A stretch of DNA of 64,000 nt from Collinsella tanakaei (GTDB lineage Bacteria > Actinomycetota > Coriobacteriia > Coriobacteriales > Coriobacteriaceae): NCBI RefSeq assembly GCF_021531055.1, contig NZ_JADYTL010000001.1, positions 248,001 through 312,000 on the forward strand, given 5' to 3'. How positions within the stretch are numbered: position 1 is the first letter of the stretch; the number at the start of each line of letters is the position of its first letter. Below, one piece after another: positions 37,054 to 46,178 of the stretch. A program made the position numbers and the translations under genes. The notes beneath the pieces are model-generated. The model worked only from the letters and a program-made list of their open reading frames with translations, was not told where the DNA came from and did no database searches.

Positions 37054-38565
37054 TTAGTTGTAGCTCACCGTCTGCTGGGAATCCTTCACCACGACGTCAT
37101 GCGCACCGCCCTCGACGATCGAGGTCGCGGAAACGAGCGTGAGACGCGCCTTCTGCTGCAGCTCCTTGATGGTGAGCGCGCCGCAGTTGCACATGGTCGA
37201 TTTGACCTTGTAGAGCGTATTGCTCACGCCGTCCTTAAGCGAGCCCGCATAGGGCACGTAGGAGTCGACGCCCTCGACGAAGGAAAGCTTCGCCGCGCCG
37301 CCCAGGTCGTAGCGCTGCCAGTTGCGGGCGCGCGCCGAGCCCTCGCCCCAGTACTCCTTCATGTACTGACCGTTGACGTTCACACGGGTGGTCGGGCTCT
37401 CGTCGAAGCGCGCGAAATAACGGCCGAGCATCATGAAGTCGGCGCCCATGGCGAGCGCGAGCGTCATGTGGTAGTCGTACACGATGCCACCGTCGGAGCA
37501 GACGGGAACGTAGACGCCGGTCTCCTCGAAGTACTCGTCGCGGGCGCGGCACACGTCGATGAGCGCCGTCGCCTGACCGCGTCCGATGCCCTTGGTCTCG
37601 CGGGTGATGCAGATCGAACCGCCACCGATACCGACCTTGATGAAGTCGGCGCCGCAGTCGGCCAGGAAGCGGAAGCCGTCGGCATCCACGACGTTGCCGG
37701 CGCCGACCTTGACGGAATCGCCGTAGTTCGCGCGGATCCACTCGATGGTGCGCTTCTGCCACTCGGAGAAGCCCTCGGAGGAGTCGATGCACAGCACGTC
37801 GGCGCCGGCCTCGATGAGCAGCGGCACGCGCTCGGCGTAGTCGCGCGTGTTGATGCCCGCGCCCACCATGTAGCGCTTGTTGGCGTCGAGCAGCTCGTTG
37901 GGGTTGGTCTTGTGCGAGTCGTAATCCTTGCGGAACACGATGCCGACCAGATGATCGTTTTCATCGACGCACGGCAGGGCGTTGAGCTTGTTGTCCCAGA
38001 TGACGTCGTTGGCGCGCTTGAGGGTGATGTCCTTGTCGCCCACGATGAGCTTCTCGCGCGGCGTCATGAACTCGGAGACCTTCTTGGAATGGTCGTCGCG
38101 GGAGGGACGGTAGTCGCGGCTCGTCACGATGCCGAGCAGACGACCGCGCGGGGTGCCGTCGTCGGTGACGGGCATGGTGGAGTGGCCGGTCGTCTCCTTG
38201 AGCGCCATGACCTGCTCCATGGTCATATCGGGCGTGAGCGTGGAGTCGGACTCGACGAAGCCCGCCTTGTGGTCCTTCACGGCCTTGACCATAGCGGCCT
38301 CCTGCTCGGGGGTCTGCGAGCCGTAGATGAAGCTCATACCGCCCTCGGTGGCGAGCGCCACGCCCATGTCCACACCGGACACGGACTGCATGATCGCGGA
38401 AACCATGGGGATGTTCAGGCTGATGGAAGGCTCCTCGCCGCGCTTGAAGCGAACGAGCGGGGTCTTGAGCGAGACGTTGTTGGGGATGCACTCGGAAGAC
38501 GAGTAACCGGGCACCAGAAGATACTCGGAGAACGTGTGGGACTCACCGGGGAAAAACATTGCCAT
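37054..38565 (-). CDS. guaB: Inosine 5'-monophosphate dehydrogenase
   Basis: 503 residues. The N-terminal barrel strand leads into two CBS domains (about 100-220). The catalytic loop is [21 protein letters not shown] with the nucleophilic Cys, and [14 protein letters not shown] binds IMP phosphate. A mobile flap and the C-terminal [19 protein letters not shown] complete it. It oxidises IMP to XMP with NAD, the committed step to GTP. It stands alone, divergent from the ModE-like gene, with a shared regulatory dyad. Confidence 0.94.
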   Translation of the reverse strand: MAMFFPGESHTFSEYLLVPGYSSSECIPNNVSLKTPLVRFKRGEEPSISLNIPMVSAIMQSVSGVDMGVALATEGGMSFIYGSQTPEQEAAMVKAVKDHKAGFVESDSTLTPDMTMEQVMALKETTGHSTMPVTDDGTPRGRLLGIVTSRDYRPSRDDHSKKVSEFMTPREKLIVGDKDITLKRANDVIWDNKLNALPCVDENDHLVGIVFRKDYDSHKTNPNELLDANKRYMVGAGINTRDYAERVPLLIEAGADVLCIDSSEGFSEWQKRTIEWIRANYGDSVKVGAGNVVDADGFRFLADCGADFIKVGIGGGSICITRETKGIGRGQATALIDVCRARDEYFEETGVYVPVCSDGGIVYDYHMTLALAMGADFMMLGRYFARFDESPTTRVNVNGQYMKEYWGEGSARARNWQRYDLGGAAKLSFVEGVDSYVPYAGSLKDGVSNTLYKVKSTMCNCGALTIKELQQKARLTLVSATSIVEGGAHDVVVKDSQQTVSYN

Positions 38566-38674
38566 GGATACTCCTCCTCAGAGTTCGGGCGCGATCCGTC
38601 TTCGGGCGCAGCGGCACCGAGGACACGTCGCGCGGTTTCGCGTTCGAACCGCATGGCAGGCGGTTCATTGAGCC

Positions 38675-38701
38675 ATTGTAGTGCAAAAATGCTGCTACAA
38701 T
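38675..38701. promoter_or_regulatory. 27-bp dyad in the guaB / ModE-like divergent promoter
   Basis: ATTGTAG (38675-38681) and CTACAAT (38695-38701) are exact complements. The inner GCA and TGC lie in a TGCAAAAATGC core. CTACAAT also contains TACAAT, a good -10 for either direction. The placement suggests an operator that overlaps both promoters. The binding protein is unknown; the adjacent ModE-like protein is one candidate. Confidence 0.5.
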
Positions 38702-38783
38702 GCCGTGTGGTGCAAGATTTCAAGCATTTTGCCCACGGTTTTCCAAACGCCGAGGACGGGCTTTAGCGCAAAGGAGCGCACGG

Positions 38784-39119
38784 ATGGCGATTGTGGCGAC
38801 GGCACGACTCAAATTCAAGAACCCCGACATCGAGGCGCCGGGCGCCTTCGGCTACGGCATCGCGCTGCTGCTCGCCGGCGTCGAGGAGGAGCACTCGCTC
38901 AACCGTGCCGCCAAACGCATGGGCATGGCCTATTCCAAAGCATGGCGAATCGTGCGAGAGGCGGAAACCCAGTTGGGATACGACTTGCTCGAGCGCGACG
39001 GTGCCCGCGGTTCGACCCTCACCGACAAGGGAAAGCGCGCCCTCGAGGTGTTCTGGTCCATCCAGCACGACGTCGACGAGATCCTCGCCCGTCGCGCTCA
39101 TGAACTCGAGGATCTCTAG
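38784..39119 (+). CDS. ModE N-terminal-domain HTH regulator (LysR-type winged helix, no effector domain)
   Basis: 111 residues from the ATG at 38784 (AAGGAG upstream). LNRAAKRMGMAYSKAWRIVREAETQLGYDLLER is split by the window of the wHTH: SLNRAAKRMGMAYSKAW is the recognition region, and LLERDGARGSTLTDKGKRAL is the wing. It matches the DNA-binding domain of ModE but lacks the molybdate-binding MOP domains. Single-domain ModE proteins are common in anaerobes near molybdenum genes. Here the nearest such genes are 15 kb away (54890-58734). It could instead regulate guaB. Confidence 0.85.
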   Translation: MAIVATARLKFKNPDIEAPGAFGYGIALLLAGVEEEHSLNRAAKRMGMAYSKAWRIVREAETQLGYDLLERDGARGSTLTDKGKRALEVFWSIQHDVDEILARRAHELEDL

Positions 39120-39168
39120 CGCGTGAGCAGGCGATATGAGGTCGGACGTGAGCTCATGCGTCCACTAT

Positions 39169-39195
39169 GTGAAAGTACGTCGGACGTGATTTCAC
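39169..39195. repeat. 27-bp imperfect palindrome between the ModE-like gene and mntP
   Basis: GTGAAA and TTTCAC flank ACGT-CGG-ACGT. It is the only structure seen between the convergent genes and has no U-run. Confidence 0.4.
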
Positions 39196-39229
39196 CTACG
39201 TCCAGCCTCATTTCATCCGCGCAGATAAA

Positions 39230-39805
39230 TCAGCCGAACAGGGCCTTCAGGCCGATGAGGATCAGCACGATGCCGCCCGCGATCGTGGCGCGCGGACCGA
39301 AATGCGACCCGAGCTTGCGCCCGACGACAAGCACCGCCAAACAGCACGCGAACGTCGTGACGCCGATGGCGCCGCCGTACAACACGATATCCTTGCCGCT
39401 CGCGGCAAACGAAACGCCGACGACGAACGCATCGATGGAGGTGGCGATGGCCTCCATGAAGATCGTCGGCCAGGTGAGCCGGCTCGACGGGCAGCTTTCC
39501 GGCTCATGGAGCTCGCGTACGGCCTCCCATACCATCTTCCCTCCGACGAACGCGAGGATGAGGAACGAAACGATACCGGCGTACGCCTCGATGAGCGGGG
39601 CCACGAGCGTACCGCCGAAATAGCCGGCGATCGGCATGCCCATCTGGAACAGCGCGAAGGCAACCGGCATGGCGAGCTTACGCGAACGCGGCATATCCGG
39701 TTCGCACAGCGTGTTGGATAGGGTGACGGCCATGGCATCCATGGCGAGCGCGACGCCCAAAACGAGCGCCTCGACCAAATTGGCGAGCGTAAACGAAGCG
39801 ATCAA
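39230..39805 (-). CDS. mntP: MntP-family manganese efflux pump
   Basis: 191 residues from a TTG at 39805, with GGGGAGG 5 nt upstream, the usual length. Six hydrophobic helices are visible. Helix 1-2 has GVALAMDAMAVTLSN and helix 4 has EAIATSIDAFVVGVSF; these paired Asp-containing segments are the MntP hallmark. It exports Mn(II). The longer frame upstream adds an unsupported hydrophilic stretch. It lies 78 bp after the PLP gene and may be read from the same promoter. No yybP-ykoY riboswitch was recognised. Confidence 0.9.
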   Translation of the reverse strand: MIASFTLANLVEALVLGVALAMDAMAVTLSNTLCEPDMPRSRKLAMPVAFALFQMGMPIAGYFGGTLVAPLIEAYAGIVSFLILAFVGGKMVWEAVRELHEPESCPSSRLTWPTIFMEAIATSIDAFVVGVSFAASGKDIVLYGGAIGVTTFACCLAVLVVGRKLGSHFGPRATIAGGIVLILIGLKALFG

Positions 39806-39883
39806 GACATCCTCCCCGATGCGATGGATCGTAGTCGGTCGTGCTATGGATTTGTGATGTGAGGCCGCTCGGCCCTGCACCTA

Positions 39884-40987
39884 TCAGGCGTGGGGAGGAT
39901 CGCAGAACAGGCGCATCGCCTGATCGAGGCTGTCGACGATATCCAACGGATCATCGAGTCCGGCGATCAGGCGGATGTAGGTGCCGTCATCGCCGCACAG
40001 CGGAGAGAGGCGCGTAAGCGGACCGCCGGCGGGGCAAGCCCGATGGGAGCAGTCGCAGGCATCGAGAAAAGCGCCGGCGGTCACACCCCAGGGAAGCTCG
40101 AAGTCCACGGCGGGACCGAAGCCGTGCTGCAACGTGCGCGCGGCGACATCATGATCGGGATGGCTCGCAAGGCCTGGATACCCGACGGAAGGAACGTCCG
40201 GATGCGCTGCCAGATACTCGGCGATGACGCGCGCGTGGTCGCTCTGTCGCTGCAGGCGCGAATCGAGCGTGTCGAGACCGCGGCGGATCGCGGCGAGATC
40301 GTCTCCGGCGACGTTGCAGACGGTACCCGTATGCTGCCCGCCGAGTCGCTGCGCGAGCATGCAATAGGCTTCGTGCGCGAGCGGAACGCTGCGACGGCGC
40401 CTGCCGTGACCCGTCGCATCATGCGCGACCGAAAAGGCGACGACCTTGGTGCCGAGCAACCCTGCGGCGACGCGATCGAGCGCCTCGCAGACGATATGCG
40501 CACCGAGTGTGAGCGGCTGGCAGCACCGAGCCGACGCGATGGTGTTGTCGATGATGAGGATGGCGCCCTCGGCATAGGCGGCCTCGGCGAGCGCGCGGAT
40601 ATCGGGCACGTGCAGCCCGCGGCACCCGATGGAGTTGACGAGCCAGAACAGACGGTCGAAACGCATGCCGGCGCCATCCGCGTAGGAGGCATGACCCTCC
40701 TCGCGCGGCTCCATACGCCCCGAGGCGGCGGGATGCGCGGACGCATGCGACGCGGCGACGAAGGCATCCGCCGTCTCATCGACGGCAAAGGTCAGGACAC
40801 CGGCCCCGAAATGGCGAAGATACGTCTCGGTCGCATCGTTGGCGCGCACGACCAGACGGTCACTCGGACCGATCAGGCCCAGTTTGGCGAGCGCGCAGGC
40901 GACGTCGTCGGCGGTCGTGAACCAGGAGAAGCGGGCATGATGAACCTGCGCATACGCCTGCGCGAGCTCGAAGACGTCGTTCCCCAT
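39884..40987 (-). CDS. Cys/Met-metabolism PLP-fold protein with Schiff-base lysine replaced by arginine
   Basis: 367 residues. ILIIDNTIASARCCQPLTLGAHIV aligns with the conserved vDNTfatP..rPlelGADiV block of cystathionine gamma-synthase relatives. In active enzymes the next motif is S-A-T-K-Y, whose lysine holds PLP. Here it reads E-A-L-D-R-V, with Arg172 in place of Lys. A nearby lysine (GTK, residue 179 area) might substitute, but its spacing differs. The C-terminal PLTRLSPLCGDDGTYIRLIAGLDDP matches the family end (RLSVGlEd). The gene has a strong Shine-Dalgarno and an intact frame, so it is probably expressed. Function is unknown. Confidence 0.82.
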   Translation of the reverse strand: MGNDVFELAQAYAQVHHARFSWFTTADDVACALAKLGLIGPSDRLVVRANDATETYLRHFGAGVLTFAVDETADAFVAASHASAHPAASGRMEPREEGHASYADGAGMRFDRLFWLVNSIGCRGLHVPDIRALAEAAYAEGAILIIDNTIASARCCQPLTLGAHIVCEALDRVAAGLLGTKVVAFSVAHDATGHGRRRRSVPLAHEAYCMLAQRLGGQHTGTVCNVAGDDLAAIRRGLDTLDSRLQRQSDHARVIAEYLAAHPDVPSVGYPGLASHPDHDVAARTLQHGFGPAVDFELPWGVTAGAFLDACDCSHRACPAGGPLTRLSPLCGDDGTYIRLIAGLDDPLDIVDSLDQAMRLFCDPPHA

Positions 40988-41047
40988 AGCCGATCACCCT
41001 CCCCGATGTCGCCAATGTGTTCAGTATACCTGCACATTCAACGGATA

Positions 41048-41097
41048 GCGGGCACGTTTTGGCCCTCAACCGGTGGGTTGGACCAAAATGTGCCCGC
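41048..41097. repeat. 50-bp near-perfect palindrome between thrS and the PLP gene
   Basis: GCGGGCACGTTTTGG (41048-41062) pairs with CCAAAATGTGCCCGC (41083-41097), one G-T pair, and an inner CAACC / GGTTG stem. There is no U-run, so it is either a weak terminator of thrS or a mobile palindrome. Confidence 0.5.
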
Positions 41098-41132
41098 AAA
41101 CTCACGATATGCCTCGCACGAACGCGCCGATG

Positions 41133-42896
41133 TCAGCTGCGGCGCTCCGCGATCTCGGCGCTCACCTGGTCGATGAACTCCTCGACCGTGGCGGCATGCG
41201 TCTCGTTGGTGCGGTCGCGCACCGAGATGTTGCCGGCCTCGGCTTCCTTCTCGCCCAAGATGAGCATGTAGGGGACGCGATCGACGCCGCGGGCCTCGCG
41301 GATCTTATAGCCGATCTTCTCGTCGCGATCGTCGACCACCACACGGATGCCCGCAGCCTCGAGCCGGTCGGCGACCGTATGCGCGTACGCGCGGCTCTTC
41401 TCGGACACGGGCAGGACCTTGACCTGCGTCGGGGCGAGCCAAGTCGGGAACTTACCGGCATAGTGCTCGATCAGGATGCCGATGAAACGCTCGATGGAGC
41501 CGAACGCCACGCGGTGCAGCATGATGGGACGCTTCTTGGTGCCGTCGGCGTCCGTGTACTCCAGGTCGAAGTTGAGCGGCATCTGGAAGTCGAGCTGCAC
41601 GGTGCCGCACTGCCAGGTGCGGCCGAGCGAATCCTCCAGATGGAAATCGATCTTGGGGCCGTAGAAGGCACCGTCGCCCTCGTTGACCACATAGTCCTTG
41701 CCCAGACGCTCGAGCGCCTCGCGCAGACCAGCCTCGGCGCGCGCCCAATCCTCGTCCGAACCCATGGAGTCCTCGGGGCGCGTGGAGAGCTCGAGATGGT
41801 AGGTGAAGCCGAACTTCTGGTACACCGAGTCGATGAGGTTCACCACACCCACGATCTCGTCGGTGAGCTGGTCGGGACGCACGAACAGATGGGCGTCGTC
41901 CTGGTTGAAGCAGCGCACGCGGAACAGGCCGTGCAAGGCACCCTTGAGCTCGTGACGGTGCACGAGACCGATCTCGCCGGCACGGATCGGCAGTTCACGA
42001 TAGCTGTGCGGATGCCTCTTGTACACGAGCACGCCGCCGGGGCAGTTCATCGGCTTGATGCAGTACTCCTCGTCGTCGATGATCGTGGAGTACATGTTGT
42101 CCTTGTAGTGGTCCCAGTGGCCGGAGGTCTCCCACAGATGCTTGCTCATGATCTGCGGCGTGGAGATCTCGACGTAGCCGGCCTTGTGATGGATCTCGCG
42201 CCAGTAGTTCAGCAGCTCGTTTTTGAGAATCATGCCGTTGGGCAGGAAGAACGGGAAACCGGGCGCCTCGTCGCGCATCATGAACAGGTCCATCTCGCGA
42301 CCGATCTTGCGGTGGTCGCGCTTCTTGGCCTCCTCGAGCAGACGCAGATGCTCGTCGAGCTCGTCCTTGGTGGCAAACGCGGTGCCGTTCACGCGCGTGA
42401 GCATCTTGTTGTTCTTATCCGCTTTCCAATAGGCACCGGACACGCCGGTGAGCTTGAAGGCCTTGAGCGCCTTGGTGTAGGTGATGTGCGGACCCACGCA
42501 CATGTCGATGTAGTCGCCCTGCTGGAAAAACGTGATGCGGGCATCCTCGGGCAGATCGCCGATGTGCTCGACCTTGTACTTCTCGCCGCGCTCCTGCATA
42601 AGCGCGATGGCCTCCTCGCGCGGAAGCTCGAACGCGTTGAACTTGAGGTTCTCCTTGACGATCTTTTTCATCTCGGCCTCGATGGCGGGAAGGTCGTCCT
42701 CGGACAGCGTCGCGTCGCCCAGGTCGACATCGTAGTAGAACCCGTTGTCGGTGGCCGGACCGTAGGCGAAATCCGCCTGGGGGTACAGGCGCTTGATTGC
42801 CTGCGCCATGATATGGGCGGCGGAGTGGCGGATGACGTGCGTGACCTCCTCGGCGGGCAGCTCGGCTACCGTACCGTCGTTATACAGCGCTTTCAT
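41133..42896 (-). CDS. thrS: Threonyl-tRNA synthetase lacking the N-terminal TGS domain
   Basis: 587 residues, about 50-60 fewer than full ThrRS. It begins almost directly at the editing domain (VIRHSAAHIMAQAIKRLYP, with HxxxH), so the TGS (N1) domain is missing. The catalytic core has MNCPGG (zinc Cys), LVHRHELKGALHGLFRVRCF (motif 2) and MLHRVAFGSIERFIGILIEH (motif 3). The anticodon-binding domain ends the protein. It charges tRNA-Thr and removes serine through the N2 domain. No T-box sequence is seen in the 287-bp leader. Confidence 0.95.
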   Translation of the reverse strand: MKALYNDGTVAELPAEEVTHVIRHSAAHIMAQAIKRLYPQADFAYGPATDNGFYYDVDLGDATLSEDDLPAIEAEMKKIVKENLKFNAFELPREEAIALMQERGEKYKVEHIGDLPEDARITFFQQGDYIDMCVGPHITYTKALKAFKLTGVSGAYWKADKNNKMLTRVNGTAFATKDELDEHLRLLEEAKKRDHRKIGREMDLFMMRDEAPGFPFFLPNGMILKNELLNYWREIHHKAGYVEISTPQIMSKHLWETSGHWDHYKDNMYSTIIDDEEYCIKPMNCPGGVLVYKRHPHSYRELPIRAGEIGLVHRHELKGALHGLFRVRCFNQDDAHLFVRPDQLTDEIVGVVNLIDSVYQKFGFTYHLELSTRPEDSMGSDEDWARAEAGLREALERLGKDYVVNEGDGAFYGPKIDFHLEDSLGRTWQCGTVQLDFQMPLNFDLEYTDADGTKKRPIMLHRVAFGSIERFIGILIEHYAGKFPTWLAPTQVKVLPVSEKSRAYAHTVADRLEAAGIRVVVDDRDEKIGYKIREARGVDRVPYMLILGEKEAEAGNISVRDRTNETHAATVEEFIDQVSAEIAERRS

Positions 42897-43153
42897 GGGA
42901 TAGCTCCTTCGTTATACGTGATCGTTCGGTTCCGATGGGATACCGCGTGCGATACCTGTGCACGAATATGCCGCATGGCACGCAGACGAATCGCCGGCGC
43001 GCGCCGGATGCGTGTGCGGGCGATATACGGCGCCTGCCCGTGGCCGGATCGGCCGGGAAAGGACAGACGCCTAGATAGTCTGGGTACGTGTCAGGAAATG
43101 AAAGATGCACAGCATCGCGGGGAACCTTTCGCTTATTCGCGAGACGATACCGA

Positions 43154-43176
43154 ACGGGCCGCATCGCGCGGCCCGT
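43154..43176 (-). terminator. Terminator of the zinc-ribbon gene
   Basis: ACGGGCCGC and GCGGCCCGT with a 5-nt loop, starting 8 nt after the stop. The minus-strand tail is TTCGG, so it is weak. Confidence 0.55.
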
Positions 43177-43183
43177 GGAACAG

Positions 43184-43618
43184 CTACTGGATGTGGGTGC
43201 GGCAGTACGGGCACACCTTCCAGTGCGCATCGAGCGGACGATGGCAGGAGGGGCAGACGTTGCGCACCTGGGTGTTGCACACCGGGCAGACGACGAAGTC
43301 CTTCTCAATCGGCGAGCCGCACTGCGGGCAGGTGCCGTACGCGGAGAGCTGACGCTCACGCAGCGCCATATCGAGCTCCTGCTCCTCGCGGTCGGCGAGA
43401 TAGGAGTTGGGACGCAGGACGAGGTAGGCGATCAGACCGACGAACGGGATAAGACCGACGATGCCCCACGCCCAAAACGCGCCCACGCCGCGGCGCTTGG
43501 CGTCGATGAACACGTAGACGACAGATAGCACATACAGCGCGGCGATGAAGCCGACGAACAGGTAGATGGCCATCTGGAGCTGGGGAGACATGATCTCCTG
43601 GAGTATGGTGTCGAGCAT
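43184..43618 (-). CDS. Two-helix membrane protein with tandem zinc ribbons
   Basis: 144 residues. Two hydrophobic helices (about 15-38 and 46-68) match the phospholipase D-nuclease N-terminal-like (PLDc_N) pattern: YVFIDAKRRGVGAFWAWGIVGLIPFVGLIAYLVLRP. The C-terminal half has four CxxC pairs (CPQC, CPVC, CPSC, CPYC), enough for two zinc ribbons on the cytoplasmic side. The role is unknown; such proteins are common in Coriobacteriia. A TATAGA -10 box lies near 43671 on the minus strand. Confidence 0.85.
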   Translation of the reverse strand: MLDTILQEIMSPQLQMAIYLFVGFIAALYVLSVVYVFIDAKRRGVGAFWAWGIVGLIPFVGLIAYLVLRPNSYLADREEQELDMALRERQLSAYGTCPQCGSPIEKDFVVCPVCNTQVRNVCPSCHRPLDAHWKVCPYCRTHIQ

Positions 43619-43747
43619 GAGCCGATCAGCCTTTCAGTCACGATATACACACAGACTTGCTATGCATTCTATACCCAAGCGTCGGGCGCGCCGATGACGA
43701 CACGCTATCGACATACAAGTGCCGTATCGAACGCAGGCCGCCATCCC

Positions 43748-44839
43748 CTACCCGTCGATGCGGCGGGCGTCCTTCGGGTAGACGTTGAGAATCTCCGCGC
43801 CGTCCTCGCGCACGAGCACCAGATCCTCGATGCGCACGCCGGTGCGTCCGGGAAGATAGATCCCCGGCTCGATGGAGAAGGTCATCCCCACCTCGATGCG
43901 ATCCTCGTTGATCGCGGAGACGTCTCCCGGTTCATGGTCCTGCAAGCCGATCGAATGCCCGAGCCGATGCGTGAAATACGGACCGTAGCCAGCCTCCTCG
44001 ATGATCGAACGCGCGCAGCGGTCGACGTCGCAAAAGCGCACCCCCGGACGGATCATGGCCTCGGCCGCCTCGTTGGCGCGTCGCACCACATCGTGGATAC
44101 GCAGCGTCTCGGCATCGGCCTCACCCCACAGGAACGTGCGGGTCATATCGGAGCAATACCCTTCGAGACGACCGCCGATATCGAACAGCACGGCCTGGCC
44201 GGCCGCGAGCCTCGTGCCATCGGGCTCATGGTGCGGGTCGGCCGCGTTGGCGCCGAAGCTCACGATGGGTGGAAAGGAGAAGTCGTCGGCACCGTGCGAG
44301 CGGTAGAGGGAAAGCATCTGCGCGGCGACCTCGTGCTCCGTGACGCCCTCGTGGAGCAGCCCCGGGAGATCGGCCATGACCTGGTCGTTGATCCGGCTCG
44401 AGCGGCGCATGAGATCTTGCTCGCGCGCGTCCTTGATCGCACGGGTCCGCGCGACGGCATCGGAGCCGAGGAAGAAGGACGCCGCCACGCCGCGCTCGAT
44501 CAGCGGCAGCAAAAAGCCGGAGCGCATCTGGGCATCGATGCCGAGCGGAACCGCAGGGTCGATATGGGCGGCGAGTATGGCGAAGATGTCGTCGGTGTCA
44601 TCGAAGACGACGACGTCGGCATTATCGAACGGGTCGAGGCGGTGCAAGGCGTTCACGAAGACGACCGGTCGCACGCCACGGCGGAGCAACACACCGGAGA
44701 ACCGCTCGAACATCTCGGCGTAGAACCCGGTCAGGTAATAGATCGACCACGGATCGGTGACGAGCACCTGCGCTCCGGGATGGGACGCCTCAAGGCGATC
44801 GAGCACGCGCCCGATACGCCCCTCATCGACCTGCGCCAT
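43748..44839 (-). CDS. M24-family Xaa-Pro aminopeptidase-like protein
   Basis: 363 residues. It has an N-terminal creatinase-like domain followed by the pita-bread fold. Metal ligands are visible as FDIGGRLEGYCSDMTRTF (two Asp), RLGHSIGLQDHEPG (His), FSIEPGIY (Glu) and GVRIEDLVLV (Glu). It likely removes N-terminal residues before proline using two Mn or Co ions. It lies 39 bp downstream of the RlpA-like gene and is probably co-transcribed with it. Confidence 0.92.
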   Translation of the reverse strand: MAQVDEGRIGRVLDRLEASHPGAQVLVTDPWSIYYLTGFYAEMFERFSGVLLRRGVRPVVFVNALHRLDPFDNADVVVFDDTDDIFAILAAHIDPAVPLGIDAQMRSGFLLPLIERGVAASFFLGSDAVARTRAIKDAREQDLMRRSSRINDQVMADLPGLLHEGVTEHEVAAQMLSLYRSHGADDFSFPPIVSFGANAADPHHEPDGTRLAAGQAVLFDIGGRLEGYCSDMTRTFLWGEADAETLRIHDVVRRANEAAEAMIRPGVRFCDVDRCARSIIEEAGYGPYFTHRLGHSIGLQDHEPGDVSAINEDRIEVGMTFSIEPGIYLPGRTGVRIEDLVLVREDGAEILNVYPKDARRIDG

Positions 44840-44878
44840 GAAGGAACCTCCTCGTCGACGCGTGCGGAATGAGATCTG

Positions 44879-46051
44879 TTAAAGGAAACGGTACTCGACC
44901 GTGCCGACGCCGACCGACAGGAAGCCGAGCGCACGGGCGACGGCGGGCTGCATGTCGATCACGCGACCATGCACGTAGGGACCGCGATCATTGACGACGG
45001 CGACGACGGAGCGGCCGTTGTAGCGGATCTCGACGTAGGTGCCGAGCGGGACGTTGAGCATGGCGACGCCCATCGAGGTCTCGGTGACGATGTCGCCACT
45101 CGCCGTGATGCCGCCCATGAATCCGTCGCCGGTGCCGTAATGCGAGGCGACGCCGGTCATCCAGCCGCTATCGTCGCTGGAGCTCGACGAGGAACCGCCC
45201 GAATCGGTGTCGGTATCGGGTTCGGGGGCGGGCTCGGGATCGGGCGTGGACGTCGAGGTGTCCTGGGACTCGGAGGAACCCTGGGAGGTGTCCGTCGAGG
45301 GCTCGTTCGAGGAGTCGTCGGAAGATTCCTGTGCAACGGACGATTCCTCGCTTGCCGAGGTATCGCCGGAGGACTGCTGTTCCATCTGCTTTTGGACCGC
45401 AGCGGCCTCCTCGGCGGCACGGCGCGCGGCAGCGGCCTCGGCGGCATCCTCGCTCGCCGCACGCTGCTGTAGCGCGGCCTGGGCCTCGGAGACCTGCTCG
45501 AGCGCATCGGCGGCGCGCTGCTCCTCGCGCGCGACCTCGTCGCGGGACTCGGAGATCTTAGCGAGCTTAGCGTTCAGGTCGTCGCGCGTCTCGCTGAGCT
45601 GCTCGAGCGCGTAGACGTTATCGTCCTGGACGGCGGTGAGGTACTTGGTCTGCGTGATGAAGTCGGACAGCGAATCGGCTTTGAGCAGCATCGTGACGAT
45701 GTTGGAGGACGACTCCCCCATCTTGTAGAGATTGGCGGCGGCATCGGAGGCGTGCTCGCGCTTCTCGGGGATGACCTCCTGCTCGATATGGAGCACCTCG
45801 TCGGCGAGCTCGTCGATCTGCGCGTCGAGCTCCTCGACCTTCTCCATGGCCTCGGCATGCTGCTGCGCGGCCTGGTTGACCTGCTCGGTCAACGCGGCGA
45901 GTTCAGCGGTGGTCTGCGCGGAAGCGGCGTAGGCGCTCGAGGCGAACGGCGCGCACACGCTGCCCAGCGCAAGCGCGGCGGTAAGGCCCGCGGTGATGGC
46001 GAAACGCGCGCCGCGGGTCATCGAATCCTTGCTCAAAGCGATATCCGTCAT
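44879..46051 (-). CDS. Secreted coiled-coil protein with C-terminal RlpA-like double-psi beta-barrel
   Basis: 390 residues. A signal peptide with a hydrophobic run (FAITAGLTAALALGSVCA, about 17-34) ends near SSAYA. Residues 45-200 form a long coiled coil like those of PcsB/CwlO hydrolase activators. A Ser/Asp/Pro-rich linker (about 215-285) follows. The C-terminal 90 residues (GVASHYGTGDGFMGG, LPLGTYVEIRYNGRSVV-like, VNDRGPYVHGRVIDMQPA) are an RlpA/DPBB domain with the conserved Asp-Arg-Gly-Pro. A cell-wall lytic or binding role is inferred. The FtsEX-activator coil plus DPBB layout is characteristic of Coriobacteriia wall proteins. Confidence 0.88.
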   Translation of the reverse strand: MTDIALSKDSMTRGARFAITAGLTAALALGSVCAPFASSAYAASAQTTAELAALTEQVNQAAQQHAEAMEKVEELDAQIDELADEVLHIEQEVIPEKREHASDAAANLYKMGESSSNIVTMLLKADSLSDFITQTKYLTAVQDDNVYALEQLSETRDDLNAKLAKISESRDEVAREEQRAADALEQVSEAQAALQQRAASEDAAEAAAARRAAEEAAAVQKQMEQQSSGDTSASEESSVAQESSDDSSNEPSTDTSQGSSESQDTSTSTPDPEPAPEPDTDTDSGGSSSSSSDDSGWMTGVASHYGTGDGFMGGITASGDIVTETSMGVAMLNVPLGTYVEIRYNGRSVVAVVNDRGPYVHGRVIDMQPAVARALGFLSVGVGTVEYRFL

Positions 46052-46178
46052 ATACGAACGGCTCCAATCAACGGTAGCAGTCGTCCATAAGTATAGGTCA
46101 GAGTCTCACCTTAAAGTAGAACTTGATACTTTGTGCACAACCGGGGTTCTCCGAACGATGTGGCGCGCCGACGATGCG

